Source of the DNA: JAMLIN01 sp964509685
GTDB lineage: Bacteria; Pseudomonadota; Gammaproteobacteria; Burkholderiales; Burkholderiaceae_E
Reading direction: 5' to 3'
Assembly: GCA_964509685.1 (NCBI GenBank)
Contig: CAZDYQ010000005.1
Location: 4,431 to 68,430, forward strand
DNA length: 64,000 nt
The position numbers and the translations under genes were made by a program. Shown here piece after piece: positions 10,393-19,027 of this stretch. Positions within the stretch are counted from its first letter, which is position 1. Every line of letters starts with the position of its first letter. The notes beneath the pieces are model-generated. The model was given only the letters and a program-made list of their open reading frames with translations. It was not told the origin of the DNA and made no database searches.

Positions 10393-10417
10393 GCCCGGCC
10401 CGCTTCAGGGGCCGGGC
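10393..10417. terminator. Bidirectional hairpin between convergent genes
   Basis: A perfect 9-bp stem (GCCCGGCCC/GGGCCGGGC) with a 7-base loop sits at the junction of the convergent acyl-CoA dehydrogenase and DUF429 genes; the DUF429 stop lies in the loop. There is no T tract on either side. Confidence 0.6.
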
Positions 10418-11253
10418 CCCCGCGCGGCGGGCGACGGGTCCGCGTCGGCATCGGCGCCCACGATCCAGCCCTCGAGCGGATCGACGTCCTCGGGCAGCCC
10501 GAAGCCGCGCGCGCGCCGCTGCCATGCCCATCCGGCGGCGCTCAGGCACAGCGCCGCGTCGAGCCCGTCGGCCGAGGACTCCGCGACCAGCTCGGCGGCA
10601 TGGTCGTCGTCCATCGAGACGGCCACGCCGAGGCGGAGCTGCCCCGCGCGCAGGCCGTCGACGAGGCGCCGGCGAACCGCCTCGTGGGCGGGCAGCTGGC
10701 GCGCGCGCCCATCGCTCTTGTAGGACAGGCGGCCGAAGCTTCGCGCGAGGAGCCCCGGGTAGCCCTCGAGGGCCACGCGCGCGGGGTCGCCCGGCGCGAG
10801 CGCCGGCATGTGGACGCCCGCCGCCAGCAGCCGTGGCACGGCGGTCTCGTACATCCAGGCGACCGGCGGGTTGACCCATTTCATCGAGGGGCTCGAGCCC
10901 GCTGGGCGGTCGGTGGCCCGGTGGGCGAACTTGCGCCCCGGAGGGCGCGCATCGCACCAGGCGACGAAGCGCCGGCGCAATGCAGGCCGTCCCTGCCCCG
11001 CGACGATGGCGGCCACCCGCGCATAGTCCCGCGGCCACCCCTGCCCCTCGATGAACGCGCGCGGCAGGCCGAAGGGCAGGTCGAACACCCCCAGCCACGG
11101 CCCCGGTCGCGCGAGGAACGCGTCGAAGCCGGCCAGGTCGGGAATCCGCTCGAGGCGCTCGAGCCGCACACCGCCTCCGCCGGGACGCCCGGAGGCGACC
11201 ACGATGGGCTTGCGCCGCGAGGGCGACGAGGTGAAGTCGATCCCGTGGAGCAC
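10405..11253 (-). CDS. DUF429 domain protein (predicted RNase H-like nuclease fold)
   Basis: About 282 residues from GTG 11253; it opens VLHGIDFTSSPSRRKPI, which is the usual start of this branch of DUF429 (an RNase H-like fold with unknown activity). Later landmarks are VFDLPFGLPRAF, WVNPPVAWMYE and EGYPGLLARSF, and a late acidic patch SADGLDAALCL. The frame extends far upstream through the lipoprotein gene, but no good ATG is present near the conserved start, so the start codon is uncertain. It follows the lipoprotein gene by 77 bases on the same strand. The function is unknown. Confidence 0.82.
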   Translation of the reverse strand: MLHGIDFTSSPSRRKPIVVASGRPGGGGVRLERLERIPDLAGFDAFLARPGPWLGVFDLPFGLPRAFIEGQGWPRDYARVAAIVAGQGRPALRRRFVAWCDARPPGRKFAHRATDRPAGSSPSMKWVNPPVAWMYETAVPRLLAAGVHMPALAPGDPARVALEGYPGLLARSFGRLSYKSDGRARQLPAHEAVRRRLVDGLRAGQLRLGVAVSMDDDHAAELVAESSADGLDAALCLSAAGWAWQRRARGFGLPEDVDPLEGWIVGADADADPSPAARGPGP

Positions 11254-11330
11254 CGCCGCCCCGAGGGGATCGTCGACAGGCGCCGCGGCGCTCGCGGGAC
11301 GAACGCGCGGTCGTGGCGGGATGGCTCGGC

Positions 11331-12143
11331 TCAAGGCTCGAGGACCACGTCGGTATAGACGTAGGCCTGCGCGAGATCCTGGCCGCGATGGCCAGTGAGG
11401 AGGTACACGCCACCGCTCGCGATCCAGGCATAGGCGAGCAGTCCGCTGCCACCGGCCTGCGTGCTCGTGCGCCGGCACTCGACCCGCAGCAAGTCGCCGG
11501 GAAGATCGGGATGCAGGCGGCTGGCGGGCTCGGACGCGGGCGCCGCGGCGCAGTCGTAGCGGGTCTCGACGAGCGCATCCCCGCGGGCCGTCGCCTGCCC
11601 CGCGACGTCGCTGCGGGCCTTCAGCGCAACGACGAACGCCCGCCCCGGCCGCGGCGCGCAGGGCTCGCCCTCCACCTGCAGCTCGGTGGCGCGCATGCGG
11701 GCGACGACGCCCTGGCCCGGGCCCTCCGCGAAGGGCATGTCGCGGGCGCGCGCGGGATCGGCCGGCAGCCAGGCACGATCGGCCATGGCGGTGTCGAGTC
11801 GCAGCGAAACCAGCCCGCACAGGCCCAGGGAGCGGCTCATGCCGAAGGCCCCGGCAGCCCGGCTGCCGGTGACGGCGGCGAGCGCGCCATCGGGCAGGCG
11901 GGCGTGGCGCCCGAGCACGTCCACCCGGCCGGCGGGCCCGGCACCGGCCGTATGGATCGTCAGGGCATAGGCGCGCAGGGCCCGCCCGGGCGGGGCGGGC
12001 GCCGCGCGCTCGAGGACCGCCCGAACGGAAGGAGCGAGGTCGAAGGGCTCGGGCGCGATCGACGACGACCGGCCGGCGGCGCAGCCGGCGAGCAGGAGAC
12101 AGCCCGCGAAACGGGCGGTCCGTAGGATGGCGGATCGGCGCAT
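11331..12143 (-). CDS. Hypothetical lipoprotein
   Basis: A 270-residue protein with a lipoprotein signal: positively charged start MRRSAILRTARF, hydrophobic run and lipobox LLAGC with the lipidated Cys at 21. After that it is a secreted protein with several cysteines and no motif I recognise; the C-terminal half (GLLAYAWIASGGVYLLTGH) looks beta-rich. It should sit in the outer or inner membrane on the periplasmic side. It stands 97 bases after the AsmA gene stop and before the DUF429 gene. I cannot assign a function. Confidence 0.8.
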   Translation of the reverse strand: MRRSAILRTARFAGCLLLAGCAAGRSSSIAPEPFDLAPSVRAVLERAAPAPPGRALRAYALTIHTAGAGPAGRVDVLGRHARLPDGALAAVTGSRAAGAFGMSRSLGLCGLVSLRLDTAMADRAWLPADPARARDMPFAEGPGQGVVARMRATELQVEGEPCAPRPGRAFVVALKARSDVAGQATARGDALVETRYDCAAAPASEPASRLHPDLPGDLLRVECRRTSTQAGGSGLLAYAWIASGGVYLLTGHRGQDLAQAYVYTDVVLEP

Positions 12144-12240
12144 GGGGTCCTCCGTGCCGGCAATCTAGCATCGGCATCGGGGCCGCGGGCGAAGCGACGC
12201 CCGCCCCTTGGCCTAGGCGCGAAGACCGGCGTGGCGCGCC

Positions 12241-15200
12241 TCAGGGACCGCCGTAGAACAGGGGATCGTCGAGCGCCGGGACGGGCGCGAGCGGCCACGC
12301 GCCGTCCCGCGCATCGCCCGGGCCAGCCGGCGGCGCATCCCGCGCCCCCTGTGCGTCCGCTTCGGACGGGCGGCCGGGGAGGTCGCCGCACACGTCCGAA
12401 CCGTCGGCCGGCGACCGGGCGCCCGCCAGCTTCATCACCGGGACCCAGAGCGCGGAGCTGAGCAGCCGCAGGCCGGTCATGAAGACATCGCCGGCCCGCG
12501 GCCCGATGGCGTAGTCGTCGAAGCCGCCGGACACCTCGATCGGGGTGGCGAGGCTGAAGAACTGCGCCCGCTTCGGCCAGGGGTCGAAGCGCAGGGCGAG
12601 GCTCGCGTCGTTGAAGTCCACCGTACCGGCGCCGACCACCCGGACCCGCGTGGTGTCGATCAGCATGCGCCGCGCCTGCAGCACGCCGTCGGCCAGCTCG
12701 AACTCGCCGATCGCGCAGTTGACCGTCGAGCCGGCATCGGCATCGAGCCGGTTCACGAGGGCGACGAAGAGGTTGCCGGCCCACAGGTCGAACACGTCCG
12801 CGCGCATGCGCTCGGGCAGCAGGCGAAAGCGAAGCGAGCCGTTCCCGTGGCGCATCGCCTGCGAGAGGGTGGGGGTCAGCGCCCGCACCTCGAGCCGGGC
12901 GTCGATCGTCCCGGCCATGTCGGTCCCGGGATCGATGCGATGCGCCAGCAGCCCGTAGTCCACACGGTCGAGCGTCAGCTCGATCGCCGTGTCGACCGCC
13001 CCGGACGAAAGCGGGGCATAGTCGAGCACGAGCCGCAGCTCGCCCGCGCCGATGGACGCCGCCACCGGATCGAACCGGAGCCTTCCGCCATCGACGGCGA
13101 GGCGCAGCCGGGCATCGCCGAGACGGATGTCGCCGGCGCGCAGCTCCCCGACGTCGATCGCCGCACGGGCATCCAGGCGCGCAAGCGTTTCCGCATCGAG
13201 CAACCGCTGCAGGTCGTCGCTCGCTCGCGCCGCCTGCTCGCCCACGTCGGCGAGCGATGCCGCCGCATCCCCGGCCTCGCTCCCGTCGCTCGTCGGCCCT
13301 TCGTCCTCGCCGGCGAAAGGCGACCAGTCCGGGTCGTCGAAGTCCTCCAGGGCGAGCACGGGCGCATCCAGGCGCACGTCGAGCAGGGGCGGCGACCGCG
13401 ACGTGTCGAACCGGACGTCGCCGCCGGCGACCGATCCGCCCACCGCGACCCGCGCGCCCTCGACGCGGTAGCCCGTCGCGTCGATCACGACATCGCCGGC
13501 GAGCGCATACGGACCCCAGCGCGGGAGATCGATGCCCGTGATCGCCGACCAGCCGTCGACCCGGTCGCCCGCAACGTCGATCGCCAGCCGCAGGCCGGCG
13601 CCGATGGGCCGCTCGACGTCGCCCGCCAGCGAGATGCGCGCGCCGCCGAGCGCGGCCTCGACGACCAGCGGGATCCTGCGTCGGGCATCGACCAGGTCGC
13701 GAAGCCTCGCCGCCTGGACCGACACGGCGACCGGGTCGTCGCCGGCCCGCCCGGCGACCGCGGCGCGCACCGGTTCGCCCGCGCCCGCCACCACGCTGCC
13801 GGTGGACAGCGCGAATCCGGCGACGCCGCCCGTGCCGGGATCGCGCAGGCGCAGGTGTCCGCCCTGCACTTCCGCAGTCATCGCGGAGGCGTCGAGGAGA
13901 TCGCCCAGCCGGCTGCCGCGCGCGGCGAGATGGAGGCTCAGCGCGTCGAAGCGGGCATCGATCCTCTCGCCGAAGCCGAGCCGGCGCAGCACCGCGCCCG
14001 CATCGACCTCGCTACCCGCGAGCCACCCGTTCACCGCCGGCACGTCGGTGCGCAGGTCCACCTCCAGCGCGCCGGCGAGCGGCACGCCGAGGGCCACGAG
14101 CGAGAACGGCGACGCGCTCATGAAGCCCTCGCGTATGCGCGTCGCGAAGCGCAGCTCGCGGACCGACAGCGCGCTGCGGGCGATCTCGCCGATGCGCAGG
14201 TCGAGGTCGAGATCCGCGAGATCGACCCGCGACGGCAGGATCGGCAAGTCGAGCGCCAGCGCGTCGCCCGAGGCACGCTCGAACAGGCGGCCGAGTTCGT
14301 CGATGTCGATGCGGGGCATGTCGATGCGCACTTCCAGGGCGGCGCCGTCCCCCTCCCCGGTGCCGCGCCTGGCCACGACCGCCTCGAGGCGGTGGTCGCC
14401 CAGGCTCGCCGTGATCGGCTCGACGCGCCAGCGCTCGCGCAGGCCGCGCAGGCGGGCCGCCAGCGAGAGCCGCATCGGCCCGGCGACGGGCGTTCCGAGC
14501 CAGGGCGACAGGTCGCGGATGTCACCCGCGTCGAAGCGCAGCGAAAGGTCGGCCGCGTCGCGCGAAGCGCCGACGGCGCCCACGGCGATGCGCCCGTCCA
14601 CGGCCAGTCGCAGGCTGCGCGAACTGGCGCTCAGGGCGAGCGAGGAGGCGCCGCTGCGCACGATCCTGTGCGGGGGATCGGTCGCGAGCGTGAGCTCCAC
14701 GGGCTCGCCGAGCAGGCTACCGTTCGCCTCGATCCGAAGGGGCTCGCCGGCGCCACCCGTCATCGCGAAGCTGCCGAGCTGGAAGGCCACCGGGCGCTGG
14801 CCCGGCGCGTGGCCATAGCTCAACCCGCCGCGCGCCGCGACCATGCGCAGCTCCGTGCGATCGACGATCTCGCGCAGGGTGGCGCCGCTGGAGACGAGAC
14901 GCATCGAGAAGCCGCCGAGCGCACCCCGCAGATCGTCCAGCCCGAACAGCCAGCGCGCCAGCCCGCCGAGCGGCGTCTCCGCGGTGCCGAGGGCGAGGTC
15001 CGCATGCACTGCCTGCGTCGCATCCACCACCGCATGGAGCTCGCCCGCCAGGTCGACGCCGGCGACATGCGCCCGCAGCGGCGCATCGAGCCGTCCGTCG
15101 GCGAGGGACAGGTTTATCTCGGCCGCCCCGACGTCGGCGGGCATCCCGATCCAGCGATCGACCGCCAGCGCGATCCGCGCGTCGGCGAGGCGCATGCCGG

Positions 15201-16257
15201 CCAGCGGCAGGCGGGCGTCGTCGAGGCTGCGATACCAGCCGACCAGGGTCCGCGAGGCGAGGTCGCCCTCCTCGGCAACGGCCTGCCCGGACGTCCCCTC
15301 CTGCCCCAGGAAGGGCCGCATGTCGAGCACGGCCGCGGTGATGCGCCCCTCGATCCGCGGGCGCGCCTCGCCGGGCATGATGTCGAGCCGGCCTTCGAAG
15401 CGGCTGGCGCCCGCGGCGCCGACCAGCTCGCGCAGCTCGATGCGCCCGGGCGCGATGCGCAGCTTGCCGCCCAGGGCCGTGGGGCCGATCGCGGGCAGCT
15501 CCGCATCGAGCAGGCGAGCCGATGCCTGCGCATCGGGCGAGCCGACCCCGAACTCGAACAGTCCGGCCAGCGACTGCCCGCCGCCCTCCCCGGCGCGCTC
15601 CAGGTGACCCGCGATACGCAGGCTCGCGCCGGCGCCTTCCGCGAATACTGCGATGGGCCATGGCGCGTCCGCACCGACCAGTTCCGCCAGCGAACCACCC
15701 TGCAGATCCGCCTGGACCTCCAGGCCGGCCATCGTGCCGCTCGCGCGCAGCTCCAGCGGTGCGCCGACGGGGGCCCGGCCCTCTGCGCGATCGACGAGGA
15801 TCTCGACCGCCGGCCCTTCGTGCGCGCCGGGCGACCAGCGCAGCCCCTCGATCTCGAAACGATGGACATGGGGCCAGCGCGCCCAGACGCTCTCGAACAG
15901 CCCGGCCTCGAGTTCGAGCCGGGCGATGCGGCCCACGTCCGCGGCGCCGGGGGCCGTCCGGTCCACGTCCCCGTCCTCGCCCGACGGGACGCCGATGCGC
16001 ACGTCCTCGACGAGCAGTACGGGCCGGGTCGAGACGCGCAGGCGCACGGGCCCGGCCAGCGTGACGGGCCTGCCCGCCACCCGCGTCAGCTCTCGCTCGA
16101 GCCATCCGCGCCATGCGGGCTCGCGCCACTCGAAGCCGATCGCGAGCGCCAGCGCGGCCGCGATCGCGGTCGCGGCGAGGGCGAGCAGGCCGATCGCCAG
16201 GCCGGGACCGGCCCGGCGCCGTGTCGAGCCCCGCGCACGATCCCCTGCCACGCGCAC
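12241..16257 (-). CDS. AsmA family protein, very large
   Basis: A 1338-residue inner-membrane-anchored protein with one transmembrane helix near residues 18-42 (GLAIGLLALAATAIAAALAL) and then a very long periplasmic part rich in beta-strand repeats typical of AsmA/TamB/YhdP relatives: the N-terminal WLERELTRVAGRPVTLAGPVRL segment and the C-terminal FNDASLALRFDPWPKR and DYAIGPRAGDVF segments. AsmA-type proteins are thought to move phospholipids between the membranes. It follows clsB directly (the stop of clsB is 1 base before this GTG start; another GTG is at 16251), so lipid synthesis and transport genes are coupled here. Start codon choice between the two GTGs is open. Confidence 0.9.
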   Translation of the reverse strand: MRVAGDRARGSTRRRAGPGLAIGLLALAATAIAAALALAIGFEWREPAWRGWLERELTRVAGRPVTLAGPVRLRVSTRPVLLVEDVRIGVPSGEDGDVDRTAPGAADVGRIARLELEAGLFESVWARWPHVHRFEIEGLRWSPGAHEGPAVEILVDRAEGRAPVGAPLELRASGTMAGLEVQADLQGGSLAELVGADAPWPIAVFAEGAGASLRIAGHLERAGEGGGQSLAGLFEFGVGSPDAQASARLLDAELPAIGPTALGGKLRIAPGRIELRELVGAAGASRFEGRLDIMPGEARPRIEGRITAAVLDMRPFLGQEGTSGQAVAEEGDLASRTLVGWYRSLDDARLPLAGMRLADARIALAVDRWIGMPADVGAAEINLSLADGRLDAPLRAHVAGVDLAGELHAVVDATQAVHADLALGTAETPLGGLARWLFGLDDLRGALGGFSMRLVSSGATLREIVDRTELRMVAARGGLSYGHAPGQRPVAFQLGSFAMTGGAGEPLRIEANGSLLGEPVELTLATDPPHRIVRSGASSLALSASSRSLRLAVDGRIAVGAVGASRDAADLSLRFDAGDIRDLSPWLGTPVAGPMRLSLAARLRGLRERWRVEPITASLGDHRLEAVVARRGTGEGDGAALEVRIDMPRIDIDELGRLFERASGDALALDLPILPSRVDLADLDLDLRIGEIARSALSVRELRFATRIREGFMSASPFSLVALGVPLAGALEVDLRTDVPAVNGWLAGSEVDAGAVLRRLGFGERIDARFDALSLHLAARGSRLGDLLDASAMTAEVQGGHLRLRDPGTGGVAGFALSTGSVVAGAGEPVRAAVAGRAGDDPVAVSVQAARLRDLVDARRRIPLVVEAALGGARISLAGDVERPIGAGLRLAIDVAGDRVDGWSAITGIDLPRWGPYALAGDVVIDATGYRVEGARVAVGGSVAGGDVRFDTSRSPPLLDVRLDAPVLALEDFDDPDWSPFAGEDEGPTSDGSEAGDAAASLADVGEQAARASDDLQRLLDAETLARLDARAAIDVGELRAGDIRLGDARLRLAVDGGRLRFDPVAASIGAGELRLVLDYAPLSSGAVDTAIELTLDRVDYGLLAHRIDPGTDMAGTIDARLEVRALTPTLSQAMRHGNGSLRFRLLPERMRADVFDLWAGNLFVALVNRLDADAGSTVNCAIGEFELADGVLQARRMLIDTTRVRVVGAGTVDFNDASLALRFDPWPKRAQFFSLATPIEVSGGFDDYAIGPRAGDVFMTGLRLLSSALWVPVMKLAGARSPADGSDVCGDLPGRPSEADAQGARDAPPAGPGDARDGAWPLAPVPALDDPLFYGGP

Positions 16258-16258
16258 C

Positions 16259-17560
16259 TCAGTAACGCTCGCCGTTCAGCGAGACGAAGATCCTCAGCAG
16301 CGCGAACGCGAACGCGTGCAGCAGGCGCTGGTACCAGCGGCGCCTGCGATAGGCGTCGAGCGCGACCGCGACGCTGCCCGCGCGAATCGCGCGATCGAGC
16401 CGTTCGCGCAGGTCGGTGGCGAACTCGGCGTCCGCCACGAAGACGTTCGCCTCGCGCGCGAGCAGGAGCGAGAAGGGATCGATGTTGGACGAGCCCACGG
16501 TGGCATGCTCGTCGATGACCGCCACCTTCGCGTGCAGGAAGCTGCTGCGGTACTCGTAGATCTCGATGCCCGCCGCGAGCAGCTGCTCGTACAGGGCCTG
16601 CGTCGCGTAATGCTGCAGGCGGTACTCGACCCTCCCCTGCAGGAGGAGCCGGACGCGCACGCCCCGCGCGGCCGCCAGCGTCAGCGCCCGGCGGAAACGT
16701 GCTCCGGGGAGGAAGTAGGCATTGGCGATCAGCACGTCCTCGCGAGCCTGCGCGATCCGCCGGAGGTACCACCGCTCGATCGTGCGACGATGCCGGAAGT
16801 TGTCCCTGACGGCGAACTGGGCGCGGATGCGGCCGGCCGGGGTGACCTCGCTCGTGACGGTACGCGCCTGCGACCAGGCTTCCTGGAGGAGGTCCCCGGC
16901 CCCCCTCGCGGATCCCGGCGCGCCGCCCGCCTGCCTGGCGGCGCGCCGGCCGCGATGCAGCGAGGCATTCACCAGCTTGATCTCGTGCCACAGCCGCTGG
17001 GCCGCCACGTTCACGTGGGCGACAAGCGGACCGCGCACCTGGACCGCGAAGTCGAGCCGTGGCGCATCGAGCGGCCCGTGGTTGGGATCGATCCGGTCGT
17101 CGAGCAGGTTGATGCCGCCGACGAAGGCGAGGCGCGAGTCGATGACCGCGAGCTTGCGATGCAGACGCCGCAGGCGGCGCCGGTCGAACGCGAGGGCGTG
17201 GCGCTCGGGCCTGAACACCGCGACCGCGCCCGGGCACGCGCCGAGCAGCTCGCCGACCTCGCCGGCAAGGCTCGGCGTCCCGAAGCCGTCCACCACCACG
17301 TGCACCCGTACGCCGCGACGGTACGCCTCGGCAAGCGCGCGGGCGATGCGCCGGCCCGAGGGATCGTCGTGGAAGATGTAGGTCTCGACGAAGACCGAGT
17401 TGCGCGCCGATTCGATCGCCCGCTCGAGCGCGGCAAAGTACTCGTCGCCCGATTCGAGCAGGATGACCTCGTGGCCGTCCTGCAGGCGCGTCTTCAGGCT
17501 TCCATAGAGTGGCAGCGTGACATGGACCGGCGCGACATCCGGCCCGTCCGGACCGCGCAT
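16259..17560 (-). CDS. clsB: Cardiolipin synthase ClsB (phospholipase D family)
   Basis: A 433-residue protein with two HKD phospholipase D motifs: His134 in LHRKLAVIDSRLAFVGGIN and His343 in HAKVAVIDEHATVGSSN. There is no N-terminal membrane helix, as in ClsB (YbhO) and unlike ClsA. It would make cardiolipin or phosphatidylglycerol by phosphatidyl transfer at the inner membrane. The EEP-family gene just upstream (4 bases) reproduces the ybhP-clsB pairing known in E. coli, which supports the call. AsmA follows directly. A region between the two motifs (near residue 215) is low-complexity Gly/Ala/Arg. Confidence 0.93.
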   Translation of the reverse strand: MRGPDGPDVAPVHVTLPLYGSLKTRLQDGHEVILLESGDEYFAALERAIESARNSVFVETYIFHDDPSGRRIARALAEAYRRGVRVHVVVDGFGTPSLAGEVGELLGACPGAVAVFRPERHALAFDRRRLRRLHRKLAVIDSRLAFVGGINLLDDRIDPNHGPLDAPRLDFAVQVRGPLVAHVNVAAQRLWHEIKLVNASLHRGRRAARQAGGAPGSARGAGDLLQEAWSQARTVTSEVTPAGRIRAQFAVRDNFRHRRTIERWYLRRIAQAREDVLIANAYFLPGARFRRALTLAAARGVRVRLLLQGRVEYRLQHYATQALYEQLLAAGIEIYEYRSSFLHAKVAVIDEHATVGSSNIDPFSLLLAREANVFVADAEFATDLRERLDRAIRAGSVAVALDAYRRRRWYQRLLHAFAFALLRIFVSLNGERY

Positions 17561-17563
17561 CCG

Positions 17564-18559
17564 CTAGCTCCGCAACGCGAGGTCGGCCACCAGGGGACTG
17601 TGATCCGAGAGGCGGGCCCATTCGGGGCCGGCCAGGACCCGGGCGGCGCACACCTCGAAGCCGCGCTGGTAGATGCGGTCCATGCGAAGCCACGGCACCA
17701 GTGCCGGGTACGTCCGGGCGGCCCGGACCCGGCGAGGCTGGCGCATCGCCTGCGGCTCCATCTCGAGTCCCAGCCCGGCGGTGAGCCGGTCGCGCACGTA
17801 GTAGATGACCTGTTCCGCCCGTCGCGGACGGCAGGCATCGAACACTTCCTGCATGCCCAGCGACTCGCACAGGCGGTTCGACAGCTTGTCCCGCCAGTCA
17901 TTGAAGTCGCCGCCGATCAGGATGGGGGCGTCCGGTGCCACGAGGCGCTGGACCCAGTCGATGAGGGCATCGACCTGGCGTTCGCGGCTGCGCGCGAACA
18001 GCCCGAGGTGCACGACGAAGCAGTGCGTCTTCAGGCCGGCGATGTCGACGATGCAGTGGAGGATGCCTCGCTTCTCCAGCGCATGGTCGGAGACGTCGCG
18101 GTTCTCGCGATGGATGATGGGAAAGCGCGAAAGCAGCGCGTTGCCGTGGTGGCCGTGCAGGTAGCTCGCGTTGTTGCCGTAGGCCGTCTCGAAGACGTTC
18201 TTGAGCGAGGGCGAGCGCGCCAGGAAGACGTCCTGGGGCTCGCTCGGCCAGTACGATTCGAAGCGCACCGCGTGTCGCGCGTTCTCTCCCTGGACTTCCT
18301 GCAGGAAGATCAGGTCTGCCTCGAGCTCGTGCAGGCGCGCCCGCAGGTCGTGGATCACGGGGATCCGGCGCAGGCCGAAGATGTCGCGCAGGACGCCCTT
18401 GTGGATGTTGTAGGTGGCGACCCGCAAGCGCTTGACGTTGCGCGCCGGGCCGCCGCCGGCCGCTCCCGATTCCTGGTCCGGCGAGGGGCCGCCCGCGCCG
18501 CCGGCATCGAGCGCCAGCTCGGCGCCGCGCCCCTCGTGGCGGGTGTCCGAGTCAGTCAT
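17564..18559 (-). CDS. Endonuclease/exonuclease/phosphatase (EEP) family protein, YbhP-like
   Basis: A 331-residue protein. After a low-complexity, Gly/Ala-rich N-terminal 40 residues the EEP fold starts at LRVATYNIHKGV, with FLQEVQGE (metal-binding Glu), IGGDFNDWRDKLS and the final LSDHSPLVADL, so all catalytic landmarks are present. The substrate could be a phosphodiester in lipid or nucleic acid; the clsB partnership suggests a lipid role but is not proof. ATG 18559 overlaps the nudB stop by 8 bases (translational coupling). No signal peptide, unlike some relatives. Confidence 0.9.
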   Translation of the reverse strand: MTDSDTRHEGRGAELALDAGGAGGPSPDQESGAAGGGPARNVKRLRVATYNIHKGVLRDIFGLRRIPVIHDLRARLHELEADLIFLQEVQGENARHAVRFESYWPSEPQDVFLARSPSLKNVFETAYGNNASYLHGHHGNALLSRFPIIHRENRDVSDHALEKRGILHCIVDIAGLKTHCFVVHLGLFARSRERQVDALIDWVQRLVAPDAPILIGGDFNDWRDKLSNRLCESLGMQEVFDACRPRRAEQVIYYVRDRLTAGLGLEMEPQAMRQPRRVRAARTYPALVPWLRMDRIYQRGFEVCAARVLAGPEWARLSDHSPLVADLALRS

Positions 18560-19016
18560 GTCGGCCTCGCGCGGCCAGCCGCGCGGGGACTTCCCGGATG
18601 GCCGCGACATTGGTCCAGGAGAAGCATCGCTCGGCCGCCGCCCGCCAGTCGAGCCAGCAGGACCGCGTGTGCTCGGCGGGATCGAGCACGACACTGCGCT
18701 CCCGGTCGAGTTCGAATCCGAATACATGCTCGGTATTGTGCGTCACGCCGGGCGCGTACCGGGACCGCCAGTGCGGATAGATCGGGTAACGATTCGTGAT
18801 GCACCAGTCGTCCAGCCGGCCGTCGCCGGGCCCGAGCCCGGTTTCCTCGCGCAGCTCGCGCAGGCAGGTCGCCCGCAGGTCGGCATCGCCCGGTTCCCGG
18901 CTCCCGGTCACGGACTGCCAGAAGCCCGGATGGTCCGCGCGCTCGAGCAGCAGCACCCGTGCCTGCGCGGTGTAAATGACCACCAGCACCGACTCCGGGA
19001 TCTTCACCGGCGCCAC
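18552..19016 (-). CDS. nudB: Dihydroneopterin triphosphate diphosphatase (Nudix)
   Basis: About 154 residues, starting at GTG 19016 (or GTG 19007), 11 bases after the aspS stop. It has the strand ESVLVVIYT, then LLLERADHPGFWQSVTGSREPGD and the Nudix core RELREETGL, followed by THNTEHVFGFEL, which is typical of NudB. The enzyme removes pyrophosphate from dihydroneopterin triphosphate in folate synthesis. The location directly after aspS is common in beta- and gammaproteobacteria and supports the name. No ATG is available near the conserved beginning. Confidence 0.88.
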   Translation of the reverse strand: MAPVKIPESVLVVIYTAQARVLLLERADHPGFWQSVTGSREPGDADLRATCLRELREETGLGPGDGRLDDWCITNRYPIYPHWRSRYAPGVTHNTEHVFGFELDRERSVVLDPAEHTRSCWLDWRAAAERCFSWTNVAAIREVPARLAARGRHD

Positions 19017-19027
19017 CGGGGGCAGGC